Assembly (NCBI RefSeq): GCF_003122205.1
Contig: NZ_QEYE01000001.1
Span: forward strand, 186,001 to 250,000
Source: Maritimibacter sp. 55A14
GTDB lineage: Bacteria; Pseudomonadota; Alphaproteobacteria; Rhodobacterales; Rhodobacteraceae
Direction: 5' to 3'
DNA: 64,000 nucleotides
Shown here: positions 24,482 to 34,530 of the stretch, piece after piece
Layout of the letters: each line of letters starts with the position of its first letter
How positions within the stretch are numbered: the first letter of the stretch is position 1
Notes under the pieces: generated by a model
Seen by the model: the letters and a program-made list of their open reading frames with translations, nothing else
What the model was told of the DNA's origin: nothing
Databases searched by the model: none
Made by a program: the position numbers and the translations under genes

Positions 24482-25768
24482 TCAGTGGACTGCCTTGCGG
24501 ATGCGCCGCACGATCAGCCAGACGACCAGCACCACCGGCAGCGTCAGGACCGCCGTGACCCCCGGCTTGTCGAGCCCGACCGCACCTTTCGCGAAGGGCG
24601 CCACGACATAGCTGGCCAGGTTCACCGCGTAGTAGCTGACCGCCACCACCGACAGCCCCTCCACCGTCTTTTGCAGGCGCAGTTGCGCGTCAGCGCGCCG
24701 GTCCATGCTTTCCAGCAGCTTCTGGTTCTGCGCCGAGCGTTCCACATCCACCCGCGTCCGGAGCAGATCGGCCGCCCGCGCCGCGCGTTCGGTCAGGTTG
24801 GTCAGCCGGTCGCGGGCCGAAGCGCAGGTGCGTATCGCCGGGTCGAAGCGGCGCATCATGAATTCGCGGAAGGTCTGGCGGCCCTGGAATCGCGCCTCGC
24901 GCAGCACCTCGATGCGCTGGCCGACGATCGCCGAATAGGCTTCGGTCGCGGCGAAGCGGTAGCCGTGGCGTGCCGCCATGTGCTCCAGTTCGGCCGAGAC
25001 CTCCAAAAGCGCGTGCAGCGCCTCCTCAGCCTCCGCCTCATGCGCCGAGAGGCTGTCCACCAGTTCCGCAAGGCGCTCCTCCAGCCCGTTCATGCGCCCG
25101 CCCAAATCGCGCGCCACCGGAAGGCCCAGCATCGACATGGTCTTGTAGGTCTCGATCTCGGTCAGGCGCTGCACCACGCGGCCGATCCGCCGCTGCCCCG
25201 TGGTCGCGGGCACGAAGACGGCGATGCGGCTGTGGCCGGTCGCGTCGATGCGGAAATCCGTGGCGATCACCGCCGAGCCGTCGAGCACCCGGCTGATGGC
25301 CAGGCTTTCGGCCTCGAACCATTCCGCGATACGCCGCGCGATCGCATCCTCGTCGCCGTCATGGACCTCCACCCGCACCAGGGCCGAGACCAGCCGCTTT
25401 CCCGGCGCATGTTCCAGCCAGTCCTCGGGGAAGACCTCGAAGGCCGCGGGGTCGAAGGGCGCATCCTTGGTGCCCTCCACGAAGACCGTGTAGGTCATGA
25501 ACTCGGTATGGCATTCCCATTTGACCCGGTGCCGGCCGAGCTGTCCGAAGTAATGCGTGGCCTCCGGCCCCGGATGGCTGGAGCCGAACCTGTCGAGAAG
25601 CGCGATCAGATGCGCGCGGTCCTGCCCGCGGTCGCGCCCGGCGGCGTTCTCGGCCCGCTTGATGGCCAGGAAGACCGCGTGGCACGGCGCCGCGAGCACC
25701 GGGAAGGGCCGCGCGTGAAGCTCCTGCGACAGCGCGTAGCGCCGGGGATAGTCTTCGATCGGGGTCAC
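24482..25768 (-). CDS. DUF3422 family membrane-anchored protein
   Basis: A 428-residue protein of the DUF3422 family, of unknown function. It starts TPIEDYPRRYALSQELHARP, a family signature, has a soluble mixed alpha/beta N-terminal half (HTEFMTYTVFVEGTKDAPFD), a long helical middle (about 215-370) and two C-terminal transmembrane helices (LSVVAVSYYAVNLASYVVAP and VLTLPVVLVVWLIVRRI). The start is GTG at 25768 with AGGAG nine bases upstream; no in-frame ATG lies at the right place. The C-terminal topology suggests a tail-anchored inner membrane protein. Confidence 0.85.
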   Translation of the reverse strand: MTPIEDYPRRYALSQELHARPFPVLAAPCHAVFLAIKRAENAAGRDRGQDRAHLIALLDRFGSSHPGPEATHYFGQLGRHRVKWECHTEFMTYTVFVEGTKDAPFDPAAFEVFPEDWLEHAPGKRLVSALVRVEVHDGDEDAIARRIAEWFEAESLAISRVLDGSAVIATDFRIDATGHSRIAVFVPATTGQRRIGRVVQRLTEIETYKTMSMLGLPVARDLGGRMNGLEERLAELVDSLSAHEAEAEEALHALLEVSAELEHMAARHGYRFAATEAYSAIVGQRIEVLREARFQGRQTFREFMMRRFDPAIRTCASARDRLTNLTERAARAADLLRTRVDVERSAQNQKLLESMDRRADAQLRLQKTVEGLSVVAVSYYAVNLASYVVAPFAKGAVGLDKPGVTAVLTLPVVLVVWLIVRRIRKAVH

Positions 25769-25848
25769 GCTCGGGCTCTCCTGTTGTCTCTGCGCGGGGG
25801 GCGGGTCCGGTCGGCATGGAACTGTATACCGGAGCCCCCTGAAATGAC

Positions 25849-25876
25849 GAAGCCCCGGCATTCTGGCCGGGGCTTC
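25849..25876 (-). terminator. Hairpin at the end of the pnt operon
   Basis: GAAGCCCCGGC (25849-25859) and GCCGGGGCTTC (25866-25876) make a perfect 11-bp stem with a 6-base loop ATTCTG, 25 bases after the pntB stop on the minus strand. Only a weak T-stretch follows, but the stem is strong enough for termination. Confidence 0.65.
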
Positions 25877-25901
25877 TATCCGTCGGTTTGTCGCCCCGTG
25901 C

Positions 25902-27344
25902 CTATTCGATAAGCGACAGAAGCTTGTCCAGCGACGCCTTCGCGTCGCCGTAATACATCCGCGTGTTCTCCTTGAAGAAGAGCGGGTTCTCGATGCCTGA
26001 ATAGCCCGTACCCTGCCCGCGCTTGGAGACGAAGACGGTCTTGGCTTTCCAGACCTCCAGCACCGGCATTCCGGCGATGGGGCTGTTGGGATCGTCCTGC
26101 GCCGCCGGATTGACGATGTCGTTGGAGCCGATGATGATCGCTACGTCGGTGTCCGGGAAATCGCCGTTGATCTCGTCCATCTCCAGCACGATGTCATAGG
26201 GCACCTTGGCCTCGGCCAGCAGCACGTTCATATGCCCCGGCAGGCGGCCCGCGACGGGATGGATGGCGAACCGCACCTTCTTGCCCTTGGCGCGCAGCTT
26301 GCGGGTCAGTTCGCTGACCGACTGCTGCGCCTGCGCCACGGCCATCCCGTAGCCCGGAACGATGATCACGCTGTCGGCCTCCTCCAGCGCCTGCGCGACG
26401 CCGTCGGCCTCGATGGCGACCTGCTCGCCCTCGATATCCGCCGCCGGGCCCGTGCTGCCGCCGAAGCCGCCCAGGATCACATTGACGAACTTGCGGTTCA
26501 TCGCCTTGCACATGATGTAGCTCAGGATCGCACCCGACGAGCCCACCAGCGCGCCGGTCACGATCAGCAGGTCGTTGCTGAGCGTGAAGCCGATGGCCGC
26601 CGCGGCCCAGCCCGAATAGGAGTTCAGCATCGACACCACAACCGGCATGTCGGCCCCGCCGATGCCCATGATCAGGTGCCAGCCGATGAAGAAGGCGAAG
26701 GCCGCGATCAGGATCAGCGTCCACATGCCCGCGCCGCTGAAATAGCCGATCGCCAGTACCACACAGGCCGCCAGTGACAGCGCATTGAGCGCGTGGCCGC
26801 CGGGGTATTGCGTGGGCTTGCCGTCGATCTTGCCCGCCAGCTTGCCGAAAGCCACGACCGAGCCGGTGAAGGTCACAGCGCCGATGAAGACGCCCAGCAC
26901 CACCTCGATCTGCAGGAAGGTGATCTCGGCCGGGGTCTTCTTGGCCACCGTCGCGGCGAAGGCCGAGAAGCCCTCGCCGCCCGCGCCCGCGGCCTTGGCC
27001 GCCGCGACGCGCAGACGTTCCATCTCGGCGTTGAAGCCCACGAAGACCGCCGCGAGACCCACGAAGGAATGCAGCGCGGCCACGAGCTGCGGCATCTCCG
27101 TCATGGCGACCCGCTTGGCCACGATGGCGCCGATCACGGCGCCCAGTGCCATCATCGGGATCATCAGCCAGAATTTCCCGATCCCCGGCCCGAAGGCGGT
27201 GAAGACCACGGCCACACCCATGCCGACGATCCCGTACCAGACCGCGCGCTTGGCGCTTTCCTGATTGCTCAGCCCCCCCAGCGAAAGGATGAAGAGAACA
27301 CTGGCCGCAATGGCTGCGGCGGTGACGAATTCCTGTCCGAACAT
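25902..27344 (-). CDS. pntB: NAD(P) transhydrogenase subunit beta
   Basis: A 480-residue subunit of proton-translocating transhydrogenase, which makes NADPH from NADH driven by the proton motive force. About nine transmembrane helices occupy residues 1-280 (for example [20 protein letters not shown]). The soluble NADP(H)-binding domain III follows, with [38 protein letters not shown] and [20 protein letters not shown]. Length is near 460-480 as expected. The ATG at 27344 is 16 bases after the pntA stop, so the two subunits are cotranscribed. The inner membrane is the location. Confidence 0.96.
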   Translation of the reverse strand: MFGQEFVTAAAIAASVLFILSLGGLSNQESAKRAVWYGIVGMGVAVVFTAFGPGIGKFWLMIPMMALGAVIGAIVAKRVAMTEMPQLVAALHSFVGLAAVFVGFNAEMERLRVAAAKAAGAGGEGFSAFAATVAKKTPAEITFLQIEVVLGVFIGAVTFTGSVVAFGKLAGKIDGKPTQYPGGHALNALSLAACVVLAIGYFSGAGMWTLILIAAFAFFIGWHLIMGIGGADMPVVVSMLNSYSGWAAAAIGFTLSNDLLIVTGALVGSSGAILSYIMCKAMNRKFVNVILGGFGGSTGPAADIEGEQVAIEADGVAQALEEADSVIIVPGYGMAVAQAQQSVSELTRKLRAKGKKVRFAIHPVAGRLPGHMNVLLAEAKVPYDIVLEMDEINGDFPDTDVAIIIGSNDIVNPAAQDDPNSPIAGMPVLEVWKAKTVFVSKRGQGTGYSGIENPLFFKENTRMYYGDAKASLDKLLSLIE

Positions 27345-27360
27345 CGCGCTCTCCCGCCGC

Positions 27361-28935
27361 TCAGGATTTCTGGAACATCGCGAGCATCCGGCGCGTGACC
27401 AGGAAGCCCCCGACAATGTTGATCGACGCGATCAGGACCGAGATCGCGGCCAGGATCACGACCAGCGCGCCGCCCGAGCCGATCTGCAGCACCGCGCCCA
27501 GCACGATGATGCCCGAGATCGCGTTGGTCACCGACATGAGCGGCGTGTGCAGCGCGTGGCTGACGTTCCAGATCACCTGGAAACCGATGAAACAGGCCAG
27601 CACGAAGACGATGAAATGCTGCATGAAGCTGGGCGGGGCGACCTGCCCCAGCAGCAGCATCAGCACACCGCCCGCGGCCAGCATCCCGACCTGCCGGCGG
27701 GTGTCGGCCCGGAAGGCGGCGAGCTCCTGCGCGCGCTTTTCCTGAGGCGTCGGCACCTTCGCCGGCTCCTTCTTGGGGGCCGCGGCGATGGCCTGCACCT
27801 TGGGCGGCGGCGGCGGGAAGGTAATCTCGCCCGCATGGGTCACCGTGGCGCCGCGGATCACGTCGTCCTCCATGTCATGCACGACCTTGCCGTCCTTTTC
27901 GGGCGTCAGGTCGGTCATCATGTGGCGGACATTCGTGGCGTAGAGCGTCGAGGACTGCGTTGCCATCCGGCTGGGGAAATCGGTGTAACCGATGATCGTC
28001 ACGCCATTGTCGGTGACGATCTTGTCGTCCTTGACCGTCAGCTTGCAATTGCCGCCCTTCTCGGCCGCCAGATCGACGATGACCGAACCGCGCTTCATGG
28101 ATTTCACCATGTCCTCGGTCCAGAGTTCCGGCGCCTCACGGTTGGGGATCAGCGCGGTGGTGATGAGGATATCGACCTCCGGCGCCAGTTCGCGGAACTT
28201 GGCAAGCTGCGCCTCGCGGAACTCGGGGGACGAGACCGAGGCATAACCGCCGGTCGAGGACCCGTCCTGCTGCTCCTCCTCGAAATCGAGATAGACGAAT
28301 TCGGCGCCCATGCTCTCGACCTGCTCGGCCACTTCGGGGCGGACGTCGAAGGCCAGCGTGACCGCGCCCAGGCTCGTGGAGGTGCCGATCGCGGCCAGCC
28401 CCGCGACGCCCGCGCCGACGATCAGGACCCTGGCCGGCGGCACCTTGCCCGCGGCGGTGATCTGGCCGGTGAAGAAACGGCCGAAATTGTTGCTCGCCTC
28501 GATCACCGCGCGATAGCCCGCGATATTGGCCATCGAGCTCAGCGCGTCCATCTTCTGGGCGCGCGAGATCCGGGGCACCATGTCCATCGCGATCACGCTG
28601 GCGCTGCGCGACTTGCACAATTCGAGAAGCGTCTCGTTCTGGGCCGGCCAGAAGAAGGAGATCAGCAACTGCCCCTCGCGCAGGCGCTTGGCCTCGGTGT
28701 CGGTCGGCGGCTGCACTTTCGCCACCACGTCGCAGGCCTTCCAGAGCGCCGCCGGCGTCTTGATGATCTCGACGCCCGCCTCCTTGTAGGCCGCGTCCGA
28801 GAATCCCGCCGCGGTGCCCGCGCCCGCCTCGATCGCACAATCAAAACCCAGCTTCTGCAATTGAAGCGCCGAGTCCGGCGTCATGGCGACCCGCGCCTCG
28901 CCCTTCGCAACTTCCTTGGGTGTCCCGATTTTCAC
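27361..28935 (-). CDS. pntA: NAD(P) transhydrogenase subunit alpha (fused)
   Basis: A 524-residue alpha subunit that joins the NAD(H)-binding domain I (residues 1-380) and the alpha-type membrane helices (about 410-524) in one chain, as in E. coli and unlike the split Rhodospirillum form. Recognisable segments are [40 protein letters not shown], and [17 protein letters not shown]. Four C-terminal helices include [20 protein letters not shown]. The start is GTG at 28935. pntB follows directly. Confidence 0.96.
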   Translation of the reverse strand: MKIGTPKEVAKGEARVAMTPDSALQLQKLGFDCAIEAGAGTAAGFSDAAYKEAGVEIIKTPAALWKACDVVAKVQPPTDTEAKRLREGQLLISFFWPAQNETLLELCKSRSASVIAMDMVPRISRAQKMDALSSMANIAGYRAVIEASNNFGRFFTGQITAAGKVPPARVLIVGAGVAGLAAIGTSTSLGAVTLAFDVRPEVAEQVESMGAEFVYLDFEEEQQDGSSTGGYASVSSPEFREAQLAKFRELAPEVDILITTALIPNREAPELWTEDMVKSMKRGSVIVDLAAEKGGNCKLTVKDDKIVTDNGVTIIGYTDFPSRMATQSSTLYATNVRHMMTDLTPEKDGKVVHDMEDDVIRGATVTHAGEITFPPPPPKVQAIAAAPKKEPAKVPTPQEKRAQELAAFRADTRRQVGMLAAGGVLMLLLGQVAPPSFMQHFIVFVLACFIGFQVIWNVSHALHTPLMSVTNAISGIIVLGAVLQIGSGGALVVILAAISVLIASINIVGGFLVTRRMLAMFQKS

Positions 28936-29052
28936 GTCAATTCTCTCCCATCTTCCCCGAAATGGTCGTTTTTGGCCCCGGAAATGCCGGGGCAGGCCTC
29001 TTTAAACGTGTTTTGGCGCCGCGGCAACAGTCACCTTCGTGGCATGCGACAA

Positions 29053-29505
29053 TCATAACCAGCGGTGCACCCGCGCCATATACGCCTCCGCCGCGGGTCC
29101 GAAATTCTCGATCAGGCCGCGCTCTTCCCCGCGGATGAAGCGGCGCGAGATCACCGCGCCGAAGACGGGGACAAGCACCAGCGACGGCAGCGCGTCCCAC
29201 AGAAAACAGAGCCCCGCAAGCACCAGTGTGTCTCCCAGATAGATCGGATTGCGCGTGACGCGATACACGCCCGTGTCGATCAGGTCGCGCGGCCTCTGGC
29301 GCGGCACGATCGTGGTGCGGTGGCGCAGAAACTCTAACCCTGCCAGCCCCATCAGCCCGACGCCACCGCAGATCAGCGCCCAGCCCATCACGGCCGCCCA
29401 TGGCCCCGGCAGCCCGACGCCCAGGATCCGGCCCTGCGCCCAGACCAGCGCGGCGAAGCCGGCAAGCCAGACGGGCGGCAGATCGAACGGTCTGATCAGT
29501 CTCAA
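29053..29505 (-). CDS. Isoprenylcysteine carboxyl methyltransferase-family membrane protein
   Basis: A 150-residue membrane protein with four or five hydrophobic segments and the C-terminal motif of the ICMT/PEMT-like family: DTGVYRVTRNPIYLGDTLV, then SRRFIRGEERGLIENFGP. The RNPIY/RGEE region binds SAM in characterised members. Bacterial homologues methylate lipids or unknown substrates. No ATG fits the domain start; TTG at 29505 with GGAG 8 bases upstream gives MRLIRPFDLPPVW and is the best start. It is divergent from the SDR gene. Confidence 0.72.
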   Translation of the reverse strand: MRLIRPFDLPPVWLAGFAALVWAQGRILGVGLPGPWAAVMGWALICGGVGLMGLAGLEFLRHRTTIVPRQRPRDLIDTGVYRVTRNPIYLGDTLVLAGLCFLWDALPSLVLVPVFGAVISRRFIRGEERGLIENFGPAAEAYMARVHRWL

Positions 29506-29632
29506 TGGCAGGCGCTCCGAAACGCATCTTCGTGCCGACTGTCCGACAGAACGCCGCCCGCGTCCAGTGCCCCTTGCGGCAGGCCGCGCATCGCGCCAGC
29601 ATGGGCGCGCGGAAGCAACGGAAAGGACGATC

Positions 29633-30400
29633 ATGGAGGGCGGGTTTCTCGACGGGCGGCACGCGCTTGTCACCGGTGGTGGCAGCGGTATAGGCGCCGC
29701 GATCGCGCGCGCGCTCGCAGAGGCCGGGGCCGAGGTGACCGTCACCGGGCGGCGCGCCGGGGCGCTCGAGGCCCTGGCAGCGGCAGGCACGGGCCTGCAC
29801 CCGCAGGTCATGGACGTCACCGACGAGACCAGCGTCGCCGCCGCCACCGCCGCCGCAGTCGCCGCGCGCGGCCCGGTCGCGATCCATGTCGCAAATGCCG
29901 GCATCGCCGAGGGCGCCGCGATCCACAAGACCGGGCTCGCGGACTGGCGCCGGATCATGGCCACCAATCTCGATGGCGCGTTCCTGTCGATTCGCGAGAG
30001 CCTGCGCACGATGCGTGGCGGCGATTGGGGGCGGGTCATCGCGGTCAGTTCCATCGCCGGGCTGCGCGGGCTGAAAGGCGCCGCCGCCTACAGCGCCTCC
30101 AAGCACGGCATGGTCGGGCTGATCCGCGGGCTCGCGGCGGATTACGCAGGCGGCCCGATCACCTTCAACGCGCTCTGCCCGGGCTATGTGGATACCGATA
30201 TCGTGACCCGCAACAGCGCCTCCATTGCCATACGCACCGGCCTGACCGAGACCGAGGCCCGCGCCGCCATGATCGCCCGGAACGCGCACGGCCGGCTGAT
30301 CGCCCCCGACGAGATCGCCCGCGCCGCGCTCTGGCTCTGCGGTCCCGGCTCCGGGAGTGTGAACGGCCAGGCCATCGGGATCGCCGGCGGCGAGACCTGA
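29633..30400 (+). CDS. SDR-family oxidoreductase
   Basis: A 255-residue classical short-chain dehydrogenase. The cofactor motif is ALVTGGGSGIGAAIARAL (TGxxxGxG). NAG is replaced by VANAGIAEG, and the catalytic set is serine in IAVSSIAGLRG plus YSASKHG (YxxxK). CPGYVDTDIV follows, as in the family. An R in TGRRAG after strand 2 suggests NADP preference. It resembles 3-hydroxybutyrate or 3-oxoacyl reductase types, but the substrate is unknown. The ATG at 29633 has GGAAAGGA upstream. The GNAT gene starts 5 bases after the stop, so the two are likely coupled. Confidence 0.9.
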   Translation: MEGGFLDGRHALVTGGGSGIGAAIARALAEAGAEVTVTGRRAGALEALAAAGTGLHPQVMDVTDETSVAAATAAAVAARGPVAIHVANAGIAEGAAIHKTGLADWRRIMATNLDGAFLSIRESLRTMRGGDWGRVIAVSSIAGLRGLKGAAAYSASKHGMVGLIRGLAADYAGGPITFNALCPGYVDTDIVTRNSASIAIRTGLTETEARAAMIARNAHGRLIAPDEIARAALWLCGPGSGSVNGQAIGIAGGET

Positions 30401-30405
30401 GCCCG

Positions 30406-30885
30406 ATGCGCCTGCGCAGATACCGCCCCGCCGACGCAGCGCCCGCCTATGCGCTCTTTCGGCGCGCCGTGCATAAAGGCGCCGCCGCCGCCTATTCGGC
30501 CGAGGAACGCCGCGCCTGGGCGCCGGACCGGGAAATGCCCGCGGACTGGCCCGCGCGGCTCGGCGCGCATATCACCTGGCTGGCCTTTCACCGCCACCGG
30601 CTGGCGGGGTTCATGACGCTGGCCCGCGACGGCCATCTCGATCTGGCCTATGTCGCGCCCGAGGCGATGGGACGCGGCGTGGCCGACGCGCTCTATGCCC
30701 GGCTGGAGGCCGAGGCCCGCGCCCGCGGCCTGCCCGTGCTCGATACCGCCGCGAGCCATCTCGCGCGGTCCTTCTTCCTGCGCCACGGCTGGCAGGTCGC
30801 CGCGCGCCAGAGCGTCATCCGAAACGGCGTCGCGCTGACGAATTTCCGCATGGAAAAATGCCTCGCCCCGCCCGACGGCGGCTGA
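30406..30885 (+). CDS. GNAT-family N-acetyltransferase
   Basis: A 159-residue GNAT protein. The N-terminus [18 protein letters not shown] is typical. The acetyl-CoA site is reduced: [19 protein letters not shown] corresponds to motif A with V-x-P-x-x-x-G-x-G. It is followed by [20 protein letters not shown] and [10 protein letters not shown] (motif B). The substrate is unknown. It begins 5 bases after the SDR stop and probably shares its transcript. An intergenic repeat element follows the stop by 13 bases. Confidence 0.85.
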   Translation: MRLRRYRPADAAPAYALFRRAVHKGAAAAYSAEERRAWAPDREMPADWPARLGAHITWLAFHRHRLAGFMTLARDGHLDLAYVAPEAMGRGVADALYARLEAEARARGLPVLDTAASHLARSFFLRHGWQVAARQSVIRNGVALTNFRMEKCLAPPDGG

Positions 30886-30898
30886 CCTGCACCCCCCG

Positions 30899-30950
30899 CC
30901 CCCTTCTTCTTGCTCCAAATATCCCTGGGGGTGCGGGGGCTGGCCCCCGC
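30899..30950. repeat. Intergenic repeat element, copy 2
   Basis: The core CCCCCTTCTTCTTGC (30899-30913), then TCCAAATATCCCTGGGGG (30914-30931), closely matches the copy at 20396. A hairpin GCGGGGGC/GCCCCCGC (30933-30950) follows. It again sits directly after a stop codon (GNAT gene), which suggests a transcript-end role. Confidence 0.7.
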
Positions 30951-31012
30951 CCGCACCCGCCGCAGGCTGCATACGGCGCTTTCCTTTCGTGCCACGGCTG
31001 CTACAATCTGAA

Positions 31013-31025
31013 CCGAACGGTTCGG
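31013..31025 (+). promoter_or_regulatory. Perfect 13-bp palindrome, operator-like, before iorA
   Basis: CCGAAC-G-GTTCGG is a perfect palindrome 18 bases before the iorA start. A -10-like TACAAT (31002-31007) lies just upstream, so a protein bound here would cover the transcription start. The sequence type is common for TetR-family operators. No such regulator is encoded in the adjoining genes. Confidence 0.55.
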
Positions 31026-31042
31026 ATTTCAGGGAGGCTGCC

Positions 31043-31507
31043 ATGGCCCACAGACTGACCATCAACGGCGAGACGCAGGAGATCGACCTGCCGGGCGAGG
31101 TGCCGCTGCTCTGGGCGCTGCGCGACGGGCTGGGGCTGACGGGCACGAAATTCGGCTGCGGCATCGCCGCCTGCGGCGCCTGCACGGTGCACGTGGACGG
31201 CGAGGCCGCGCGCGCCTGCCAGTTACCCATTTCCGATGTCCGGGGGCCGGTCACCACGATCGAGGGGCTCGGCCGCCCCGGCGCGCTGGCCGCGATCCAG
31301 ACCGCCTGGGTCGAACACCAGGTCGCGCAATGCGGCTATTGCCAGTCCGGCCAGATCATGCAGGCCGCGGCGCTGCTGTCGCAAAATCCCGACCCCACCG
31401 ATGCCGAGATCGACGAGGCGATGGCCGGCAATCTCTGCCGCTGCGGCACCTATCCGCGCATCCGCGCCGCGATCAAGACCGCCGCACAGGCGATGAAGGG
31501 GGCCTGA
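31043..31507 (+). CDS. iorA: (2Fe-2S) subunit of an isoquinoline 1-oxidoreductase-type enzyme
   Basis: A 154-residue small subunit of the xanthine dehydrogenase family. The plant-type ferredoxin domain has [18 protein letters not shown] (first cluster), and the second cluster is held by [10 protein letters not shown] and [12 protein letters not shown]. No signal peptide is present; it would be carried to the periplasm with the Tat-tagged large subunit or passed across in complex. The ATG at 31043 has GGGAGG at 6 bases. It is one base from the iorB start region (stop at 31507, ATG at 31509), so a two-gene operon is clear. Confidence 0.92.
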   Translation: MAHRLTINGETQEIDLPGEVPLLWALRDGLGLTGTKFGCGIAACGACTVHVDGEAARACQLPISDVRGPVTTIEGLGRPGALAAIQTAWVEHQVAQCGYCQSGQIMQAAALLSQNPDPTDAEIDEAMAGNLCRCGTYPRIRAAIKTAAQAMKGA

Positions 31508-31508
31508 G

Positions 31509-33746
31509 ATGTCTAAACTGGGCAAGATCACCCGCCGCGGCTTCCTCGTCACCGCCGCCGCCGTCGCGGGCGGCGTGGCCTTCATGGTCTGGCAGGACCG
31601 CAAGCCGGTCGCCAACCCGCTCGCGCCCGAAGGCGACGCGGTGGCGCTCAACCCATGGCTCGTCATCGACGCCGAGGGCGTGACCATCGTCACCCCGCGC
31701 GCCGAGATGGGACAGGGCACCCAGACCACCCTGGCCGCGATGGTGGCCGAGGAACTGGACCTGGACTGGCAGGATATCCGCATCATGCACGGCCCGGCGT
31801 CCAAGAGCTACTATAACGGCGCGATCCTGGCCGCGGGCCTGCCCTTCCGCGACTACGCGCGCAGCGGCTGGAAGGAAAGCGTGGCGGACGCGACCGACGT
31901 GCTGGGCAAGCTCATGGGGCTTCAGGTCACCGGCGGATCGACCGCGATGATCGACGGGTTCGAGAAGATGCGCCATGCGGGCGCCGCGGCGCGCATCGTG
32001 CTGACCGAGGCCGCGGCGCGGCGGCTGGACCTGCCCGCCTCCGACCTGAGGACCGAGGCGGGCCATGTCGTCGCGCCCGACGGCACCCGCCTGGCCTATA
32101 CCGACCTGGCCGCGGACGCCGCCGGGATCGAGCCGCCGCGGGCGCCCGCGCTGCGCCCGGCCGCCGAATGGCGCTATCTGGGCCGCGACATGCCGCGCCT
32201 CGACATGGAGGCCAAGGCCACGGGCACCGCGGAGTTCGGCATCGACGTCCGGCTGCCGGACATGGTCTTCGCCACGGTGCGGATGACCCCGCATCTGGGC
32301 GGTGGCATGAAAGGCTTCGACGCCACCGCCGCGCGCGCCATGCCCGGCGTGATCGAGGTGATCGACCTTGGCACCGGCATCGCGGTCGTGGCCAGCAACA
32401 CCTGGCTGGCCTTCCAGGCCGCCGAGGCGGTGGAGATCGACTGGGGTCCCGCCCCCTACCCCGCCAGCACGGCCGAGCAGTTCGACGTGATCGCCACCGC
32501 ACTCGACGAGGCGCCCAACTCCACCCTGCGCGGCGATGGCGATGTGGAGGCCGCGCCGGGCACGCTGGTGGAGGCCGAGTATCGCGCGCCGTGGCTCGCC
32601 CATGCCACGATGGAGCCGATGAACGCCACCGCGCGGATGCAGGACGGCCGACTGGAGATCTGGTGCGGCAACCAGGCCCCGGTCATCACGGCCGAGAAAT
32701 GCGCCGCTGCCGTCGGGCTGGAGCGCGCCGCCGTCACCGTCCACACGACCTTCCTGGGCGGCGGGTTCGGGCGGCGCGGAGAGACCGATTTCTCCACATA
32801 TGCCGCGCGCATCGCGGCGGCCATGCCGGGACGCCCGGTCAAGGTCACATGGACCCGCGAGGAGGACATGCGCCACGACTTCTACCGGCCCGCCGGCGTG
32901 GCGCGGTTCCGCGGCAAGGTCGAGGGCGGCACCGCGACGGCGCTGGCCGGCGCCATCGCGGCGCCCTCGGTCACCCGGCAGGCGGGCTACCGCATGGCCG
33001 GAATCGCCGCGCCGGGCCCCGACAAGTCGCACGTGGACGGGGCCTTCGACCAGCCCTACGCGATCCCGAATTACCGGATCGATGGGCATCTGGCCGATCT
33101 CGACGTGCCGATCGGCTTCTGGCGCTCGGTCGGCTTCTCGCTCAACGGCTTCTTCCACGAAAGCTTCATCGACGAGCTGGCTCATGCGGCGGGCCGCGAC
33201 CCGCTGGAGTTCCGGCTGGAGCTGATCCGCCCCGAACACGCGCCCTCGGCCAAGGTGCTGGAGGCGGTGCGCGAGATGTCCGGCTGGACCGGCAACACGC
33301 CTGCGGGCGTGGGCCGCGGCGTGGCCTTCTGCTATTCCTTCGGCACCGCGGTGGCACAGGTCGTCGAGGTCCGCGACAGCCCCGACGGCATCCGCATCGC
33401 AAATGCCTGGATCGCCTGCGATCCGGGGCTCGCGCTCGACCCGCGCAACATCCGCGCGCAGATGACCTCGGGGCTGATTTACGGCCTTTCCGCGGCGGCT
33501 TACGGCGAGATCACCTTCACCGGCGGCCGCGTCGATCAGGGCAATTTCCCCGATTACGAGGCGCTGCGCATGCACACCGCCCCCGCGGTGGAGGTGCGCG
33601 TGCTTGAAAACAACGCGCGCATGGGCGGTGTGGGCGAACCCGGCACGCCGCCCTCGATGCCCGCGCTGGCCAATGCGCTTTTCGATCTCACCGGCACCCG
33701 CGCACGGGAATTGCCGCTCAGCCGGAGTTTCGATCTGATGATCTGA
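31509..33746 (+). CDS. iorB: Molybdopterin-binding subunit, isoquinoline 1-oxidoreductase type
   Basis: A 745-residue large subunit of a two-subunit molybdenum hydroxylase. A Tat signal (ITRRGFLVTAAAVAGG) precedes the mature protein, so it acts in the periplasm. Aldehyde oxidase/xanthine dehydrogenase modules follow, with EMGQGTQTTLAAMVAEELDL, FLGGGFGRRGETDF and near the C-terminus MGGVGEPGTPPSMPALANAL, where the GE pair matches the catalytic glutamate region. There is no FAD subunit, as in isoquinoline 1-oxidoreductase. The true substrate may be another N-heterocycle or aldehyde. Confidence 0.92.
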   Translation: MSKLGKITRRGFLVTAAAVAGGVAFMVWQDRKPVANPLAPEGDAVALNPWLVIDAEGVTIVTPRAEMGQGTQTTLAAMVAEELDLDWQDIRIMHGPASKSYYNGAILAAGLPFRDYARSGWKESVADATDVLGKLMGLQVTGGSTAMIDGFEKMRHAGAAARIVLTEAAARRLDLPASDLRTEAGHVVAPDGTRLAYTDLAADAAGIEPPRAPALRPAAEWRYLGRDMPRLDMEAKATGTAEFGIDVRLPDMVFATVRMTPHLGGGMKGFDATAARAMPGVIEVIDLGTGIAVVASNTWLAFQAAEAVEIDWGPAPYPASTAEQFDVIATALDEAPNSTLRGDGDVEAAPGTLVEAEYRAPWLAHATMEPMNATARMQDGRLEIWCGNQAPVITAEKCAAAVGLERAAVTVHTTFLGGGFGRRGETDFSTYAARIAAAMPGRPVKVTWTREEDMRHDFYRPAGVARFRGKVEGGTATALAGAIAAPSVTRQAGYRMAGIAAPGPDKSHVDGAFDQPYAIPNYRIDGHLADLDVPIGFWRSVGFSLNGFFHESFIDELAHAAGRDPLEFRLELIRPEHAPSAKVLEAVREMSGWTGNTPAGVGRGVAFCYSFGTAVAQVVEVRDSPDGIRIANAWIACDPGLALDPRNIRAQMTSGLIYGLSAAAYGEITFTGGRVDQGNFPDYEALRMHTAPAVEVRVLENNARMGGVGEPGTPPSMPALANALFDLTGTRARELPLSRSFDLMI

Positions 33747-33822
33747 TCCGGTTCGGTCGCCCCGGCGAACCGCGTTGCATTTCGCGTCCATTGCCCCGAC
33801 ACTCGGGCAAGGGAGGGATCGC

Positions 33823-34530
33823 ATGCTCAGCAAATCCGACGAGACGACGGCCCGCAGGTCGATCCTTCTGGGAACGATTCCGCCGGATATCGCCGACCAG
33901 TTGATGGGCCGCGCCCATGTGCGCGAGTTCGCGCGCGGCGAGACGATCTTCGTGCAGGAGGAGCACGCCCACAGCGTCTTCGTGGTGCTGGAAGGCTGGA
34001 TCAAGCTCTACCGGATCGCCCAGAACGGCAGCGAGGCGGTGGTCGGGGTCTTCAAGTCCGGCGACAGTTTCGGCGAGGCGGTGGCCTTCCGCAACGACGC
34101 CTACCCGGTGACGGCGGAGGCGGTCTCCGATTGCAGGCTGCTGCAAATCCGCGCCGACATCGTGCTCGAGATGATGCGTTCGCGGCCGGAGATCTGCACC
34201 GCGATGCTGGCCGCAACCTTCCGCCACCTGCAGGAGCTGGTGCGCCAGATCGAGCAGCTCAAGGCGCGCTCCGGCGCGCAGCGCGTGGCCGAATTCATGC
34301 TGGAGCTCTGCCCGGTGGAGACCGGCGCCTGCACCGTGACGCTGCCTTTCGACAAGGTACTGCTGGCGGGTCGGCTGGGCATGAAGCCCGAAAGCCTCAG
34401 CCGCGCCTTCGGGAGGCTCAAGGGCGCCGGCGTTCAGATCAGCCGCGAGCGCGCTGCGATCGCGGATGTCGAACGGCTGCGCGACTATGCCGAACAGGAC
34501 CGCGCCGAGGCCTGGAGCCGGGCGAGATGA
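33823..34530 (+). CDS. dnr: Crp/Fnr-family regulator, Dnr type
   Basis: A 235-residue regulator with a cyclic-nucleotide-like sensor fold (ARGETIFVQEEHAHSVFVVL, then GEAVAFRNDAYPVTAEAVSD), a long dimer helix and a C-terminal winged helix with PESLSRAFGRLKGAG. The E-S-x-S-R recognition helix fits TTGAT/TTGAC half-sites. The N-terminal cysteines of FNR are missing, so it is not an oxygen-sensing Fe-S FNR. This matches the Dnr/NnrR group that senses NO, probably through heme. Boxes it could bind lie before norC, nosR and nirI/nirS. The DUF4202 gene overlaps its stop. Confidence 0.85.
   Translation: MLSKSDETTARRSILLGTIPPDIADQLMGRAHVREFARGETIFVQEEHAHSVFVVLEGWIKLYRIAQNGSEAVVGVFKSGDSFGEAVAFRNDAYPVTAEAVSDCRLLQIRADIVLEMMRSRPEICTAMLAATFRHLQELVRQIEQLKARSGAQRVAEFMLELCPVETGACTVTLPFDKVLLAGRLGMKPESLSRAFGRLKGAGVQISRERAAIADVERLRDYAEQDRAEAWSRAR

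Noticed and set aside
28970-29000. GCCCCGG/CCGGGGC hairpin in the spacer upstream of pntA
   Set aside because: It is a 7-bp stem with no T-run on either strand and could be chance in high-GC DNA.
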